From positions 186,001 to 250,000 of the forward strand of contig JAYQKE010000015.1 of the NCBI GenBank assembly GCA_038142525.1: a DNA stretch of 64,000 nt. The letters are read 5' to 3'. Position numbers and translations under genes: made by a program. Below are positions 18,050-27,643 of this stretch, piece after piece (position 1 is the first letter of the stretch; every line of letters begins with the position of its first letter). The notes beneath the pieces were generated by a model. That model worked only from the letters and a program-made list of their open reading frames with translations. It did no database searches and was not told the DNA's origin. Source of the DNA: CAJQHK01 sp038142525. Its GTDB lineage: Bacteria; Pseudomonadota; Alphaproteobacteria; Rickettsiales; UBA1997.

Positions 18050-18835
18050 TTAAATCTTACTATCAATATCCTTAATAATATCTTGGAATAGATCAGTTTC
18101 ATAATTATCATGAACCGATTGCATTACAGCAGTAATTCTTTCTAGACCCATACCAGTATCAATTGATTTTTTTGGTAGCGGATTCATCACCCCATCCTGC
18201 TCTCTTAAAAATTGCATAAAAACTAAATTCCAAATCTCAACAAATCGATCTCCATCCTCATCCTTCGAACCTGGAACATCGCCAAAAATATCCTGACCAT
18301 GATCATAAAAAATTTCAGAACAAGGGCCGCAAGGTCCAACATCACCCATTGACCAAAAATTATCATTGGTCGAAATTTTAATAATTTTATCATCTGGTAA
18401 ATTAGCAATCTTTTGCCATAATTTTAAGGCTTCATCATCATTATGATAAATTGTAACTAATAATTTTTCTTTTGGAATTTGTAAATCATTTGTTAAAAAA
18501 TCCCAAGCATAAAAAATCGCTTCTTCCTTAAAATAATCTCCAAAGGAAAAATTACCCAGCATTTCAAAAAAAGTATGATGCCGAGCAGTAAACCCAACAT
18601 TATCAAGGTCATTATGCTTACCACCAACTCTGACGCATTTTTGTGATGTAACAACTCTTTTAAATTTTGGATTTTCTATGAAGGAAAAATAATTTTTAAA
18701 GGGTACCATACCAGCATTAACAAACATTAATGTTGGATCTTTTTGAGGAATCAATGGGGATGAATCTAGAATTTTGTGATTATTTTTAGCAAAATAATTC
18801 AAAAATCTTGATCTAATTTCATCAGAAGTAATCAT
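18050..18835 (-). pseudogene. alaS: Alanyl-tRNA synthetase N-terminal fragment
   Basis: The 261 residues match the first part of AlaRS: EIRSRFLNYFAKNNH, DPTLMFVNAGMVPFK, the class II motif region TARHHTFFEMLGNFSFGDYF, WSMGDVGPCGPCSEIFYDHG and IDTGMGLERI. A TAA then ends it inside the catalytic domain, against a usual length near 870 residues. Tail, editing and C-Ala domains are absent. It ends 24 bases before the truncated yhiN start, so both may have been cut by one rearrangement. A full alaS would be needed elsewhere. Confidence 0.85.
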
Positions 18836-19425
18836 TAAAATATATTAGAAGATATTTAAGAAATAATACCAATTATCATTAAAAAAACTATTACAAAGAT
18901 AAACAATTTAGCTTCATCTTTTTCCTTATTATTAGCAAAATTTCTTGAATTGCAACTTCTTACTTAGAAAAAATATATTTAATACCATTTCCCATCTTTA
19001 AAACAACTTTTGCTGTAGGAAAATTTAAATAAATTTATTAATAAAATTTTATCTGAAATATTGGACAATTTTGGTAATAATTTTATCTTGTAAATTTCTT
19101 AAATTTACCACAGCCCTTTGGGTTGCTGAGGGTAATCGACAATTTTAATTATGATTTTTATGAGAAAATACCTCCAGTATTTCCATCAAAAAATTATAAT
19201 TAAAATATCCGATACCCCCTAGCAATACATATGACGCAAGAATTTTTGAAAAAAATTCTGAGTAATTTGCAATTAATCCATTTAAAGTAAATATTTTTAT
19301 TAAAAAAGTTACTTTAAAGTTGGGAAGTGGTACAAGTAAAAAGCCTTGAACAATATGAGGATATTGGTCTTATTTTTTACAAATAACAAGAAAAAACATT
19401 TTACTTTTAAAAAATTTATTTTTTT
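18836..19425. other. Gene-free stretch with diverged repeats
   Basis: No credible gene is seen. On the minus strand a 35-codon hydrophobic frame ends near 18857 (DEAKLFIFVIVFLMIIGIIS) without a clear start and may be a gene relic. A diverged copy of the small hairpin repeat lies at 18995-19027. Positions 19228-19274 are an inverted, diverged copy of 21155-21202. A 10-bp inverted repeat (TTTAAAGTAA / TTACTTTAAA) follows near 19280-19314. Confidence 0.5.
19228..19274. repeat. Inverted repeat partner of 21155-21202, flanking the IS4 element
   Basis: The two segments read, on opposite strands, CATATGACGCAAGAA / CATATGACACAAGAA, then a variable middle, then TTCTGAGTAATTTGCAATT in both. Each could encode the start of a peptide (MTQE...LSNLQ), so they may be copies of a gene start or of an older mobile-element end. 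The complete IS4 element lies between them. Confidence 0.5.
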
Positions 19426-19552
19426 AACTTAAATTCCCATATCTTTACCCACGATAGTCCTTAAAAAAACATTAATCTAAGCAAATAAAAGCTTGCAACC
19501 GACTTTTTAGTTCTATATACTCGTGCCTATTATTAATTCTTTACTCACGATT

Positions 19553-19788
19553 ATGAGCTATATCAGATACAAAAAAGTTGGAGACAGGGAATATGCATAT
19601 GAAATAACGGCCTATTGGGATAAAAAGAAACAACATTCCAAAAAGACAGCAAATATCTTGGAATTGTCCTAGATAAAGAAGCTGGAATATTTCAGGAGGT
19701 AAAAAGAAGAAAGAGAGATTTAAATGGAAAATTTGTTTTCCATCCTTGTCCAACTCAAAGATTTAGATTAATATTTTGTTATATTTAA
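19553..19788 (+). CDS. IS4-family transposase N-terminal part (one apparent frameshift)
   Basis: The frame begins SYIRYKKVGDREYAYEITAY, resembling the N-terminal DNA-binding region of IS4/IS1634-type transposases. After KKTA one base seems missing near 19653, and the other frame continues KYLGIVLDKEAGIFQEVKRR to FCYI and a stop at 19788. It lies inside the IS and precedes the main transposase frame by 57 bases. Either the transposase is split in two, or the element has two open frames. Confidence 0.55.
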
Positions 19789-19845
19789 GCTAAATTAATT
19801 TGATTCTAACCTCAAATTTTATAGTTTTCCAATCCAAAAAGGGTT

Positions 19846-21126
19846 ATGGCACAACCATTTAAGGAGAGGGAAATTGTATCTTTTGGTAGTGGCTACTTAA
19901 CCAAGAAACTAATTGATGAAGATGATGTTGGAAAAATCTTTGCAGACTTACTGCCTCATGTAAAGCTTAAAACATTAAAAAGCTTACTATCCTATCGTCT
20001 CATCAATGGATCTGCAATGTATTTAGCTAATGATTGGTATGAAGGCGATATATCTAAACATTTATTTCCAGGCTCTTCTATGAGCTCACAAGCTATCAGT
20101 AATTTCCTAAAAGAACTGGGAAGTGAAAAGCTTCAAAAAGACTTTTTTAGAAAATATCTTCCTATCGCAACAAAAGACAGCAAAGAAGGTCTAATAGTAG
20201 ATGGAAGTAGCATGCCAAATGAAATCAATACTCCAATTAATGAGTTTGGCTATAATAGTGGCTCTATTGATAGGCAGATAAAATTTATGTCAGTTGTTTC
20301 TGCCGATAACAATCTACCTCTGTACTTTCGCTACAATGCAGGCAGTATAGCGGACATCTCAACACTCACAAATACTATCAAAGAACTTAAGGCTCATAAC
20401 ACTACAGCTAAAGCGGTACTGCTAGATGCGGGCTTTTATTCTAATGATAATATTGAATTATTACAAAAAAATAAGATCAATTTTATAATTAGACTTCCGT
20501 CTGGCAGAAAATTATTCAAAGAAGTAATTGATAATGAAAAAATAGATCTGGCATCTAATGCAGTAAAAGTATCCAAAAAGAGAGTGGTATTTATTAAAGA
20601 AAAGGAGATTAAGCTAAACAAGAAGAAGACCTATGCCTATATTGTGCTTGATCCAAAGAAAAAGGCTGATTTAGTAAATAATTATTTATCTGAAAAAATA
20701 GATGATAAGCAAGATATTGATAACGAGAAAATAGCTAAGGTCATAAATCAAAAGGGCCTGTTTGTAATAATATCTTCAAAGAAGCAGGAAACAGAAAATA
20801 TCCTAAATTTATACTACACCAGACAAAAGGTTGAGAGAATGTTCGCTTTCTCGAAGTCAGATCTAAACCTGCTACCACTAAGAGTGCATAGCGAGGAAAC
20901 TCTCAGAGGACATTTATTTTTACTATTTTTATTATCTTACTTTTTTATGAAAATTCATCAGAAATTAAACAAAGAATTTACTGTGGATCAAGCATTTATT
21001 ATACTTTCGGCACAAAAGGCAAAAATATATGAAAAGCAGATATTTGTACAAGAGGCTACAAAAAAGCAAAAACAAATTTTTGAGCTTTTTGGTTATGATA
21101 TTCCTGAGGAGATGGCTCGGGGGTAA
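19846..21126 (+). CDS. IS4-family DDE transposase
   Basis: The 426-residue protein has the DDE residues in LIVDGSSMP and VLLDAGFYS, then the IS4 signature Y-(2)-R-(3)-E-(6)-K in YYTRQKVERMFAFSK. It therefore looks catalytically complete. The start ATG at 19846 follows a short gap after the N-terminal frame. The stop falls in the right terminal repeat. Confidence 0.87.
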   Translation: MAQPFKEREIVSFGSGYLTKKLIDEDDVGKIFADLLPHVKLKTLKSLLSYRLINGSAMYLANDWYEGDISKHLFPGSSMSSQAISNFLKELGSEKLQKDFFRKYLPIATKDSKEGLIVDGSSMPNEINTPINEFGYNSGSIDRQIKFMSVVSADNNLPLYFRYNAGSIADISTLTNTIKELKAHNTTAKAVLLDAGFYSNDNIELLQKNKINFIIRLPSGRKLFKEVIDNEKIDLASNAVKVSKKRVVFIKEKEIKLNKKKTYAYIVLDPKKKADLVNNYLSEKIDDKQDIDNEKIAKVINQKGLFVIISSKKQETENILNLYYTRQKVERMFAFSKSDLNLLPLRVHSEETLRGHLFLLFLLSYFFMKIHQKLNKEFTVDQAFIILSAQKAKIYEKQIFVQEATKKQKQIFELFGYDIPEEMARG

Positions 21127-21357
21127 AGATATGGGAATTTAAGTTTAAGTAAAAAATTGCAAATTACTCAGAAAATCAAAAGGATTTTCTTGTGTCATAT
21201 GCACTATATTATTTATTTTAAAATGAATTTTAATAAATTAAAAACCTAAAAATAAGAATTTTGACTTTGGAGGTTATTTTAAGAATTTTAGGAGGAATAT
21301 GATAAGGATTTATCGCTATATTTAGAACTTCAAAAAATATCAAACCAGATATAAAAC

Positions 21358-21744
21358 TTAATTAGTAATTTTTTCTCTAATTCTAGCGACTTTACCAGTT
21401 AGATTTCTCAAATAATATAATTTTGATCTACGAACCACACCTGTTTTTAGAAGTTTAATTTCAGAAATAATATCTGAATAAAGTACAAATTTTCTTTCAA
21501 CGCCAATATTATCGCTTATCTTCCTTACGGTAAAAGTTGCTGAAAAATTATCAAAACTTTTGCTTCTAGCAATAACAACACCAGTAAATGTCTGCAACCT
21601 AACATTACCACCTTCAGTAATTTTATATTTAACAGCAACAGTATCACCAGCTTTAAATTTAGGAACAAACTTCTCTAAGCCACCCCTTTTCTCATTGATT
21701 TTTTTTACTTGCTCTTTTTGAAATTGCTCAATTATATTTACCAT
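21358..21744 (-). CDS. rplS: Ribosomal protein bL19
   Basis: This 128-residue protein at the 30S-50S interface has the L19 pattern FKAGDTVAVKYKITEG, GVVIARS, FTVRKIS and KSKLYYLRNLTGKVARI. It lies 11 bases downstream of rplQ on the same strand, as a last gene of the ribosomal block; elsewhere rplS is usually with rpsP-rimM-trmD. No clear terminator is visible before the IS region. Confidence 0.94.
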   Translation of the reverse strand: MVNIIEQFQKEQVKKINEKRGGLEKFVPKFKAGDTVAVKYKITEGGNVRLQTFTGVVIARSKSFDNFSATFTVRKISDNIGVERKFVLYSDIISEIKLLKTGVVRRSKLYYLRNLTGKVARIREKITN

Positions 21745-21755
21745 ATTTAGATAAT

Positions 21756-22172
21756 TTATGATTTTTTCTTATCTTCAATCTTCTTTTTATCAGACTGATT
21801 TTCCTCTGGCTTATCAGTTTTTTCAACTAACTCAATTATAGCCATAGGCGCCTTATCGCCAGTTCTAAAGCCTGTTTTTAATATTTTTAAATAACCACCT
21901 TTTCTATCTTTAAAGATTTTACCAATTTCTAAAAATAATTTATTAGTAATTTTTACATCATTGGTTATTGAAATAATTCTTCTTCTATTAGCTAAATTAT
22001 CATTTTTAGCAATGGTAATAATCTTTTCAGCCAAAGGTTTAATCTCTTTTGCTTTTGGCAAAGTAGTTTTAATTGCCTCATACTCAAAAAGAGAATTGCA
22101 CATATTTCTAAAAAGGGCTTTTCTATGAGAGCTATTTCTATTTAATTTTCTACCTCTAATTTTATGTCTCAT
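21756..22172 (-). CDS. rplQ: Ribosomal protein bL17
   Basis: MRHKIRGRKLNRNSSHRKALFRNM is the conserved start of L17, which sits near the exit tunnel. The 138-residue length includes a Lys-rich tail (KPEENQSDKKKIEDKKKS). It follows rpoA by 2 bases, the standard alpha-operon end. Confidence 0.95.
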   Translation of the reverse strand: MRHKIRGRKLNRNSSHRKALFRNMCNSLFEYEAIKTTLPKAKEIKPLAEKIITIAKNDNLANRRRIISITNDVKITNKLFLEIGKIFKDRKGGYLKILKTGFRTGDKAPMAIIELVEKTDKPEENQSDKKKIEDKKKS

Positions 22173-22174
22173 CT

Positions 22175-23200
22175 CTAAAATTCTTTACTTTTTTGCTTAG
22201 ACAATTCCTCAAGATTTGCAGGAGGCCAATTATCTAACTTCATGCCAAAATTAAGACCCATTTCTTTCAAATTATCTTTTAACTCATTCAAAGATTTTCT
22301 ACCAAAATTTGATGTTTTTAACATGTCAGATTCTGTCTTGGATACTAGATCACCAACATAAACAATCTTTTCATTTTTAAGACAATTATAAGATCTAACG
22401 GATAGCTCCAACTCATCAATGCTTTTAATTAAATTTTTATTGAATTGAACTTCACCCTCATCTTCTGAATCACTTTTAGGCAAAGGTTGTACATCAAAAT
22501 TAATAAAGACTTCTAATTGATCTTGAATTATTTTAGAAGCAACGCCAATTGCATCGGCAGGCTTAATAGTACCATCAGTTTCAACAGATACTGTTACCTT
22601 ATCATAATTAATAACATCACCTATTCTGCTATCTTCAACCCTATAATTAAAATTCTTAACTGGACTAAATATAGTATCAATAAGTATAGTACCAACTGGT
22701 AAATCTTTCTTATTTTTAGAAGCCGATGTAACATAACCTCTACCAAACTCAACATTCATTTGAATATTAATTGAAGATCCTTGATTTAAGTTACAAATAA
22801 CTAGATCTTTATTTAATATTTCAACATCAGTAGGAGTTTCAATATCAGACGCTAAGACGACACCTTCTTTTGAAGCGGATAATTTTAGGGTACAAGGAGA
22901 AGAATCTTGTTTTGAAATTATCAATGACTTGATATTCATAATGATATCTACAACATCTTCCTTAACACCCTCAACAGAAGCGTATTCATGCAGTACATCA
23001 TCTATCCTTATTGAAGTAACAGCAAAACCACTAATGTAAGAAAGCACTACCCTGCGAAGAGTATTGCATAAAGTATGGCCAAAACCTTTTTCAAAAGGTT
23101 CTAAAATAATTTCTGCTTTTCTACTAGGATCCAACTGATCTTCAACAACAATATTATTAGGTTTATTTAATTTTTCCCAACTATCTCTGATTATCGTCAT
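22175..23200 (-). CDS. rpoA: RNA polymerase alpha subunit
   Basis: The 341-residue protein has the assembly domain (FVLEPFEKGFGHT-type segment, here LEPFEKGFGHTLCNTLRRV, about residues 32-50), an acidic linker (SDSEDEGE) and the C-terminal DNA/activator-binding domain ending in LKTSNFGRKSLNELKDNL. It forms the dimer that nucleates RNA polymerase. It lies between rpsK and rplQ. Confidence 0.96.
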   Translation of the reverse strand: MTIIRDSWEKLNKPNNIVVEDQLDPSRKAEIILEPFEKGFGHTLCNTLRRVVLSYISGFAVTSIRIDDVLHEYASVEGVKEDVVDIIMNIKSLIISKQDSSPCTLKLSASKEGVVLASDIETPTDVEILNKDLVICNLNQGSSINIQMNVEFGRGYVTSASKNKKDLPVGTILIDTIFSPVKNFNYRVEDSRIGDVINYDKVTVSVETDGTIKPADAIGVASKIIQDQLEVFINFDVQPLPKSDSEDEGEVQFNKNLIKSIDELELSVRSYNCLKNEKIVYVGDLVSKTESDMLKTSNFGRKSLNELKDNLKEMGLNFGMKLDNWPPANLEELSKQKSKEF

Positions 23201-23222
23201 AATTTTAATTTATAATATGAAT

Positions 23223-23614
23223 TTAAACACGTCTACGTTTTGGAGCTCTACAACCATTATGAGGATGGTGAGTCTTGTCTGTTATACGACTTACACTTAT
23301 ATCAAGCTCCTGCAAAGCCCTAAGACAAGCTTCCCTTCCAGCACCAGGGCCTCTGATTTCAACAGAAACATTCTTTAAGCCCATATCCTTAGCTTTAGCA
23401 ATCACTTCTTTAGCAACAACTTGACTAGCATATGGGGTAGACTTCTTTGAACCTTTGAAACTTAATTTTCCTGAGAAGACCAACAAACAACATTACCATG
23501 TAAATCAGTAATTGATATTATAGTATTGTTAAAAGTTGCACAAACCTTCACTATACCAGTATTTATTGATAAACTTTTTTTCTTTTTAACCTTCTTATCT
23601 TTACCCTTCGTCAT
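23223..23614 (-). CDS. rpsK: Ribosomal protein uS11 (one apparent frameshift)
   Basis: S11 binds the 30S platform near the mRNA exit. From ATG 23614 the frame gives SINTGIVKVCATFNNTIIS and DLHGNVVCWSS, then breaks near 23471-23474. GKLSFKGSKKSTPYASQVVA and RDKTHHPHNGCRAPKRRRV-type sequence (ITDKTHHPHNGCR here) continue in another frame. The restored length is about 130 residues. Because S11 is essential, a missing base in the sequence is far more likely than a pseudogene. Confidence 0.92.
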
Positions 23615-23626
23615 ATTTATAATAAG

Positions 23627-24004
23627 TTAAACTTTTTTCTTACCAGCAACAGCTATTGCTTTTTTACCCTTTCTAGTCCTCGCATTTGTCTTGCTCCTTT
23701 GGCCATTAACAGGTAATCTTGATCTATGTCTAATACCCTTATAACAACCTATTTTAATTAATTTAGTTATATTTGATTGTACATCTCTTTTTAAATCCCC
23801 CTCTAATTTATCATATTTTTTGGAAATTAATGAATTTACTTTAGTAATAGTCTTTTCATCCAACTCTTTAGTTCTAAGCTTTAAATCTATTGATAATTCT
23901 TCACAAATAGACTCCGCTCTATTGCTACCAATACCAAAAATATAAGTTAAAGCAATAACAAATCTTTTATTATCTGGAATATTTACACCCGCTATCCTAG
24001 CCAA
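23627..24004 (-). CDS. rpsM: Ribosomal protein uS13
   Basis: MARIAGVNIPDNKR at the start and GIRHRSRLPVNGQRSKTNAR with KGKK near the end are diagnostic for S13, which contacts the P-site tRNA and the 50S bridge. The length is 125 residues. It starts the alpha operon here, after adk. Confidence 0.96.
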   Translation of the reverse strand: MARIAGVNIPDNKRFVIALTYIFGIGSNRAESICEELSIDLKLRTKELDEKTITKVNSLISKKYDKLEGDLKRDVQSNITKLIKIGCYKGIRHRSRLPVNGQRSKTNARTRKGKKAIAVAGKKKV

Positions 24005-24033
24005 AATTAGTTTAATTTAATTATTAATATTTA

Positions 24034-24693
24034 CTACTGATCAATTTTTGAAATATAATCTAATATTTTATCAGTGATGAAGCTAGATGATTCTGAAGCA
24101 TCTAGTTTATAAATCAAGCCTTTTCTTAGATAAAATTCAACCAAATCTTTAGATGTTTCATTATAAACTTTTTGACGAGATCTTATAATTCCCTCATTAT
24201 CATCTTCTCTAAAAACAAAATTACTTGAGCCACATATATCACAAATATTTTCCTTTTTTGTATTTTTAAATAATTTATTATAAATTTCGCCACAATCAGC
24301 GCAAGTAAATCTAGATACCATCCTTTGCACTAAGATTTCACTATCTATCTCAAGTTCTAAAACGGCATTAATCTTCTTACCCATAGAACATAACATTTCA
24401 TCTAACTTCTCTGCTTGGATAGAATTTCTTGGAAATCCATCCATAATAAAACCTTTATCATAATCTGCAGTTGAAATTTTTCCTTCTATTATAGAAATAA
24501 CTACTTCATCTGGAGCTAATTTTCCAGAATTCATAAAAGAAGCGACTTCAAGACCAATTTTACTACCCTTCTCGATTTCTTGTCTCAAAATTTCCCCTGT
24601 AGATATAATAGGTAAAGATAATTTTTGTGATATAATTCTTGCCTGAGTACCTTTTCCAGAACCAGGAGGACCTAAAAAAATTAAATTTATCAT
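24034..24693 (-). CDS. adk: Adenylate kinase
   Basis: Adk interconverts ATP+AMP and 2 ADP. The P-loop GPPGSGKGTQ is at residues 7-16, and MDGFPRN follows. The long LID domain carries four Cys (FTCADCGEIY and ICDICGSSN), the zinc-binding form seen in many bacteria. The length is 219 residues. The secY-adk-rpsM order is common in alphaproteobacteria. Confidence 0.95.
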   Translation of the reverse strand: MINLIFLGPPGSGKGTQARIISQKLSLPIISTGEILRQEIEKGSKIGLEVASFMNSGKLAPDEVVISIIEGKISTADYDKGFIMDGFPRNSIQAEKLDEMLCSMGKKINAVLELEIDSEILVQRMVSRFTCADCGEIYNKLFKNTKKENICDICGSSNFVFREDDNEGIIRSRQKVYNETSKDLVEFYLRKGLIYKLDASESSSFITDKILDYISKIDQ

Positions 24694-24712
24694 ATAATTA
24701 TTAAACAGATAG

Positions 24713-25983
24713 TTATTTTAGTTTCTTACCCTTACCCTCCTCTTTTTTTAGCCGCCTGTGCCAGATTTCATAGGATTTAAATGAGACTGAACTTGGGCAA
24801 TTAAATCCAAAATAACATTAACAATAATCAAAATACCCGTTCCACCAACATGTAAAGGTAGGGAAAATTCAGTCATCAATATCTCAGGAATTAAACAAAT
24901 TAATATCAAATATATACCACCTCCTAATGTCATTCTGGCAATAACCTTATCCAAATATTGGCTAGTTTTTTCACCAGGTCTAATTCCAAAAATAAAACAA
25001 TTGCTCTTTTTAAGATTTTGAGCGACGTCTTTGGTATTAAAAATAATTGAAGAATAGAAAAAAGAGAAAAATAAAATTAAACCAGCAAATAATGCTAAAT
25101 ATAAAATACCTCCCCTTCTAAATAATGCTAAAAAACTATCAGAATAACCATCTCCAAATTGAGTCATAACCGATGGAAACATTAAAATTGAACTAGCAAA
25201 AATTGGAGGTATTACACCAGTAATATTTAATTTTAAAGGCAGGAAAGAAGAATCATTCATACCACTAATTCTCATCATAGCCGAACTAGGATAATGAATT
25301 TTGATTCTTTTATGGGATTTTTCTATATAAACAACAAAATATACAAATAAAACAAAGGACAAAAAGAAAAATATTATAAATAAAGGGGAGTAGACACCGC
25401 TTTTTGCTAGATCAATAAATTGGGTGAATGTTGCTGGTATAGAAGAAACTATACCAACAAATATAATTAAAGATATGCCATTACCAATACCATTAGCAGT
25501 AATTCTTTCGCCAAACCACATTAACATTACCACACCACCAACTAGACTAATAACAGTTGTATAAAGAAAAATCTTGGAATCAGAGATAAACATAGATTCA
25601 CTAGAATTAGATAAAGCATAATAAATACCAAGAGATTGGAATAGAGCTAATAAAATTGTAAGATATCTAGTATATTGATTGATTTTAGACTGACCATATT
25701 CACCTTCTTTTTTTAGGGCGGCTAAGGATTTACTCATAGAAGACATCAGCTGCATTATGATAGAGGCAGTGATATAAGGCATAATATTTAAAGAAAATAT
25801 ACTCATTCTCTCTAAAGCCCCTCCAGAGAAAAGATTAATCATCCCAAAAATATTACTACCATCACTGTTGAAGAAATTTGATACAACTTCAGAATTAATA
25901 CCAGGAATTGGTATAAAGGTACCAAAACGATATATTAATAATATAAAGATTGTAAATAGTATTTTATTCTTAAGATTACTCAC
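24713..25983 (-). CDS. secY: Protein translocase subunit SecY (one apparent frameshift near the 3' end)
   Basis: SecY is the ten-helix pore of the Sec translocon. YRFGTFIPIPGIN opens the first helix region, MPYITASIIMQLMSS follows, and GIRPGEKTSQYLDKVIARMT and HVGGTGILIIV are visible. The frame appears to stop at 24748 after NPMKSGTGG, but shifting one base near 24770-24776 gives YEIWHRRLKKEEGKGKKLK, the expected basic C-terminus. The total is then about 423 residues. The start is GTG 25983, and the N-terminal tail is short compared with most SecY. Confidence 0.93.
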
Positions 25984-26011
25984 TTTTGCAAATGCAGGTT
26001 AACAATTGAAA

Positions 26012-26463
26012 TTAGGCAGAAGAAGAAATTGAATCTTTATTAATTAATTCTTCAATATTTGAAGAGAATAAATCATGACTATCTTAACTTTAAGATCGAA
26101 TTTTGATTTGCCAGCAATAATTTTTACCAACTGATTTTCATTCTTAATCAGACCAAAATCTGCTAATATTTTCTTAGTGATCAAGCTATCTTTGATTTTA
26201 TACTTAGCAATAGATTTTTTTATTAAATCAAGATTGAGAACTGTATAATCCTTACTTTTTCTGCTTGAAAAACCAACCTTTGGCATTCTTTGACAAATGG
26301 CAGTTTGACCACCCTCAAAAGATTTGATAGCAACACCAGATCTAGATTTTTGACCTTTTACACCTCTAGCGCAAGTCTTTCCAGTGCCAGAACCAATACC
26401 ACGGCCTAATCTTTTTTTCTTCTTGTTATTTAATGATTTAACATTTTTTAAATTCAAAGACAT
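26012..26463 (-). CDS. rplO: Ribosomal protein uL15 (one apparent frameshift near the 3' end)
   Basis: The Gly/Lys-rich start KKKRLGRGIGSGTGKTCARG and GQKSRSG with FEGGQ are typical of L15, an early 50S assembly protein. The first frame ends at 26044. A one-base shift near 26079-26083 continues HDLFSSNIEELINKDSISSS to a stop at 26012, giving about 150 residues, the usual length. Confidence 0.92.
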
Positions 26464-26465
26464 AT

Positions 26466-26659
26466 TTAAGCTAATTTTATATTAATAAGATGTAAAACCT
26501 TATTTATCATACCTATTTTCTCTTCAGAACAAATAAATTCGGCCTGACTACCAATCTTTTTTAGACCAAGACCAACTAAATTAGCTTCTTGTTTCTTAGT
26601 TAATTTAGATTTACTCCTTATTTGAGTGACTATAATTTTTTTCCTAAAATATTATCCAT
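26466..26659 (-). CDS. rpmD: Ribosomal protein uL30 (apparent frameshift in an A7 run)
   Basis: Between rpsE and rplO the minus strand encodes IVTQIRSKSKLTKKQEAN, then LVGLGLKKIGSQAEF and GMINKVLHLINIKLA, matching L30. The ATG at 26659 (MDNILGK) is in a different frame, separated by an A7 run (26636-26642 on plus as T7). One more A restores a 64-residue protein. The stop is 2 bases before the rplO start. Confidence 0.88.
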
Positions 26660-26665
26660 AATGAA

Positions 26666-27196
26666 TTAACTTAAAACTTTATTTCTAACTTCAACAATTT
26701 TAGAAACATCCTTAGATCTTCTTTCCGCGACGATTCTTGGAGAAGATAATTCGTCTAAAGCTTCGAAAGTTGCCTTAACAATATTAAATGGATTAGAGCT
26801 ACCAATCGATTTTGTTACAATATCAGAGATACCTAAACACTCAAAAACTGCACGCATTGGACCGCCAGCAATTACACCAGTACCCATAGGAGCCATTCTT
26901 AAATGAACTTTAGCAGATGAAGAATATGCAGTAACATCATGATGAATAGTTCTATTTTCTTTCAAAGGTATCTTGACTAACCTTTTTTTAGCGACTTCGG
27001 TAGCTTTTCTTCTAGCATCCATAACTTCTCTAGCATTTCCTTTAGCATAACCCACGCGACCTTTTTTGTCGCCAACCACAACTAAAGCAGAAAATGAAAA
27101 GTTTTTACCACCTTTTACAGTCTTTGATACTTTTTTAACAATTACCAACTTCTCGGTAAATTCACTTGGAGTTTTCTCTTTATTATTTTTTACCAT
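26666..27196 (-). CDS. rpsE: Ribosomal protein uS5
   Basis: FTEKLVIVKKVSKTVKGGKN and VVVGDKKGRVGYAKGNARE are the S5 RNA-binding domain; PMGTGVIAGGPMRAVFECLG and IVKATFEALD follow. S5 helps decoding accuracy and translocation helicase activity. The length is 176 residues. Confidence 0.96.
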   Translation of the reverse strand: MVKNNKEKTPSEFTEKLVIVKKVSKTVKGGKNFSFSALVVVGDKKGRVGYAKGNAREVMDARRKATEVAKKRLVKIPLKENRTIHHDVTAYSSSAKVHLRMAPMGTGVIAGGPMRAVFECLGISDIVTKSIGSSNPFNIVKATFEALDELSSPRIVAERRSKDVSKIVEVRNKVLS

Positions 27197-27255
27197 TATT
27201 TAATTCAATAAGTTATAATATTTTATTAAAAGACGTAATTAGTTAACAGTTTTCA

Positions 27256-27621
27256 TTATAACAATATTCCAGCCTCACGACAAGATTCTGCAACGTTTTT
27301 TACTCTACCAAAATACTTATACGCACCTTTGTCAAAAATAAATTTTTTATCCTTTAAATCAGCGTTTTTTTTACACTTTTCAGCAAACTTACTACCAACT
27401 AAACTAGCAATTTCTAAACCGCTCATCTTTTTTCTATCAGAATCTGATAATAAACCTGATGAAAATGATTCAATTACAATGCCCTCTAAAGATTTCAAAT
27501 AAACATAAATATTTGTATTACTTCTTCTGACAGCTATTGTCAGCCTTTGAGATTTATTCCTAGCTTGAACTTTTCTCTTTGATCTTTTTTTTCTTAAATC
27601 TTTGCCCTGTAAAAATGTCAT
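27256..27621 (-). CDS. rplR: Ribosomal protein uL18
   Basis: RLTIAVRRSNTNIYVYL, ASLVGSKFAEKCKK and FDKGAYKYFGRVKNVAESCR with REAGI are L18 blocks for 5S rRNA binding. The length is 121 residues. The gap to rpsE is about 60 bases, larger than usual in the spc operon. Confidence 0.95.
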   Translation of the reverse strand: MTFLQGKDLRKKRSKRKVQARNKSQRLTIAVRRSNTNIYVYLKSLEGIVIESFSSGLLSDSDRKKMSGLEIASLVGSKFAEKCKKNADLKDKKFIFDKGAYKYFGRVKNVAESCREAGILL

Positions 27622-27643
27622 AATTAAAATATCAAATTTGCTA

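Larger units (their letters stand above)
19426..21145 (+). mobile_element. IS4-family insertion sequence, 1.72 kb
   Basis: Perfect 25-bp terminal inverted repeats lie at 19426-19450 and 21121-21145 (AACTTAAATTCCCATATC at the left outer end). They enclose two reading frames that together look like one IS4-type transposase. The transposase stop codon (21124-21126) lies inside the right repeat. Intact ends suggest recent insertion. No target duplication could be fixed in the AT-rich flanks. Confidence 0.82.

Noticed and set aside
18990..19200. Possible tmRNA or structured RNA around the TTACCACAGCCC stretch at 19105
   Set aside because: Only a short imperfect stem is present; no tRNA-like ends or tag frame could be found.
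23223..23614. Programmed frameshifting in rpsK and the other ribosomal genes
   Set aside because: No slippery heptamer lies at the rpsK break, and such frameshifting is not known for these genes. The same kind of break is spread over many unrelated genes.
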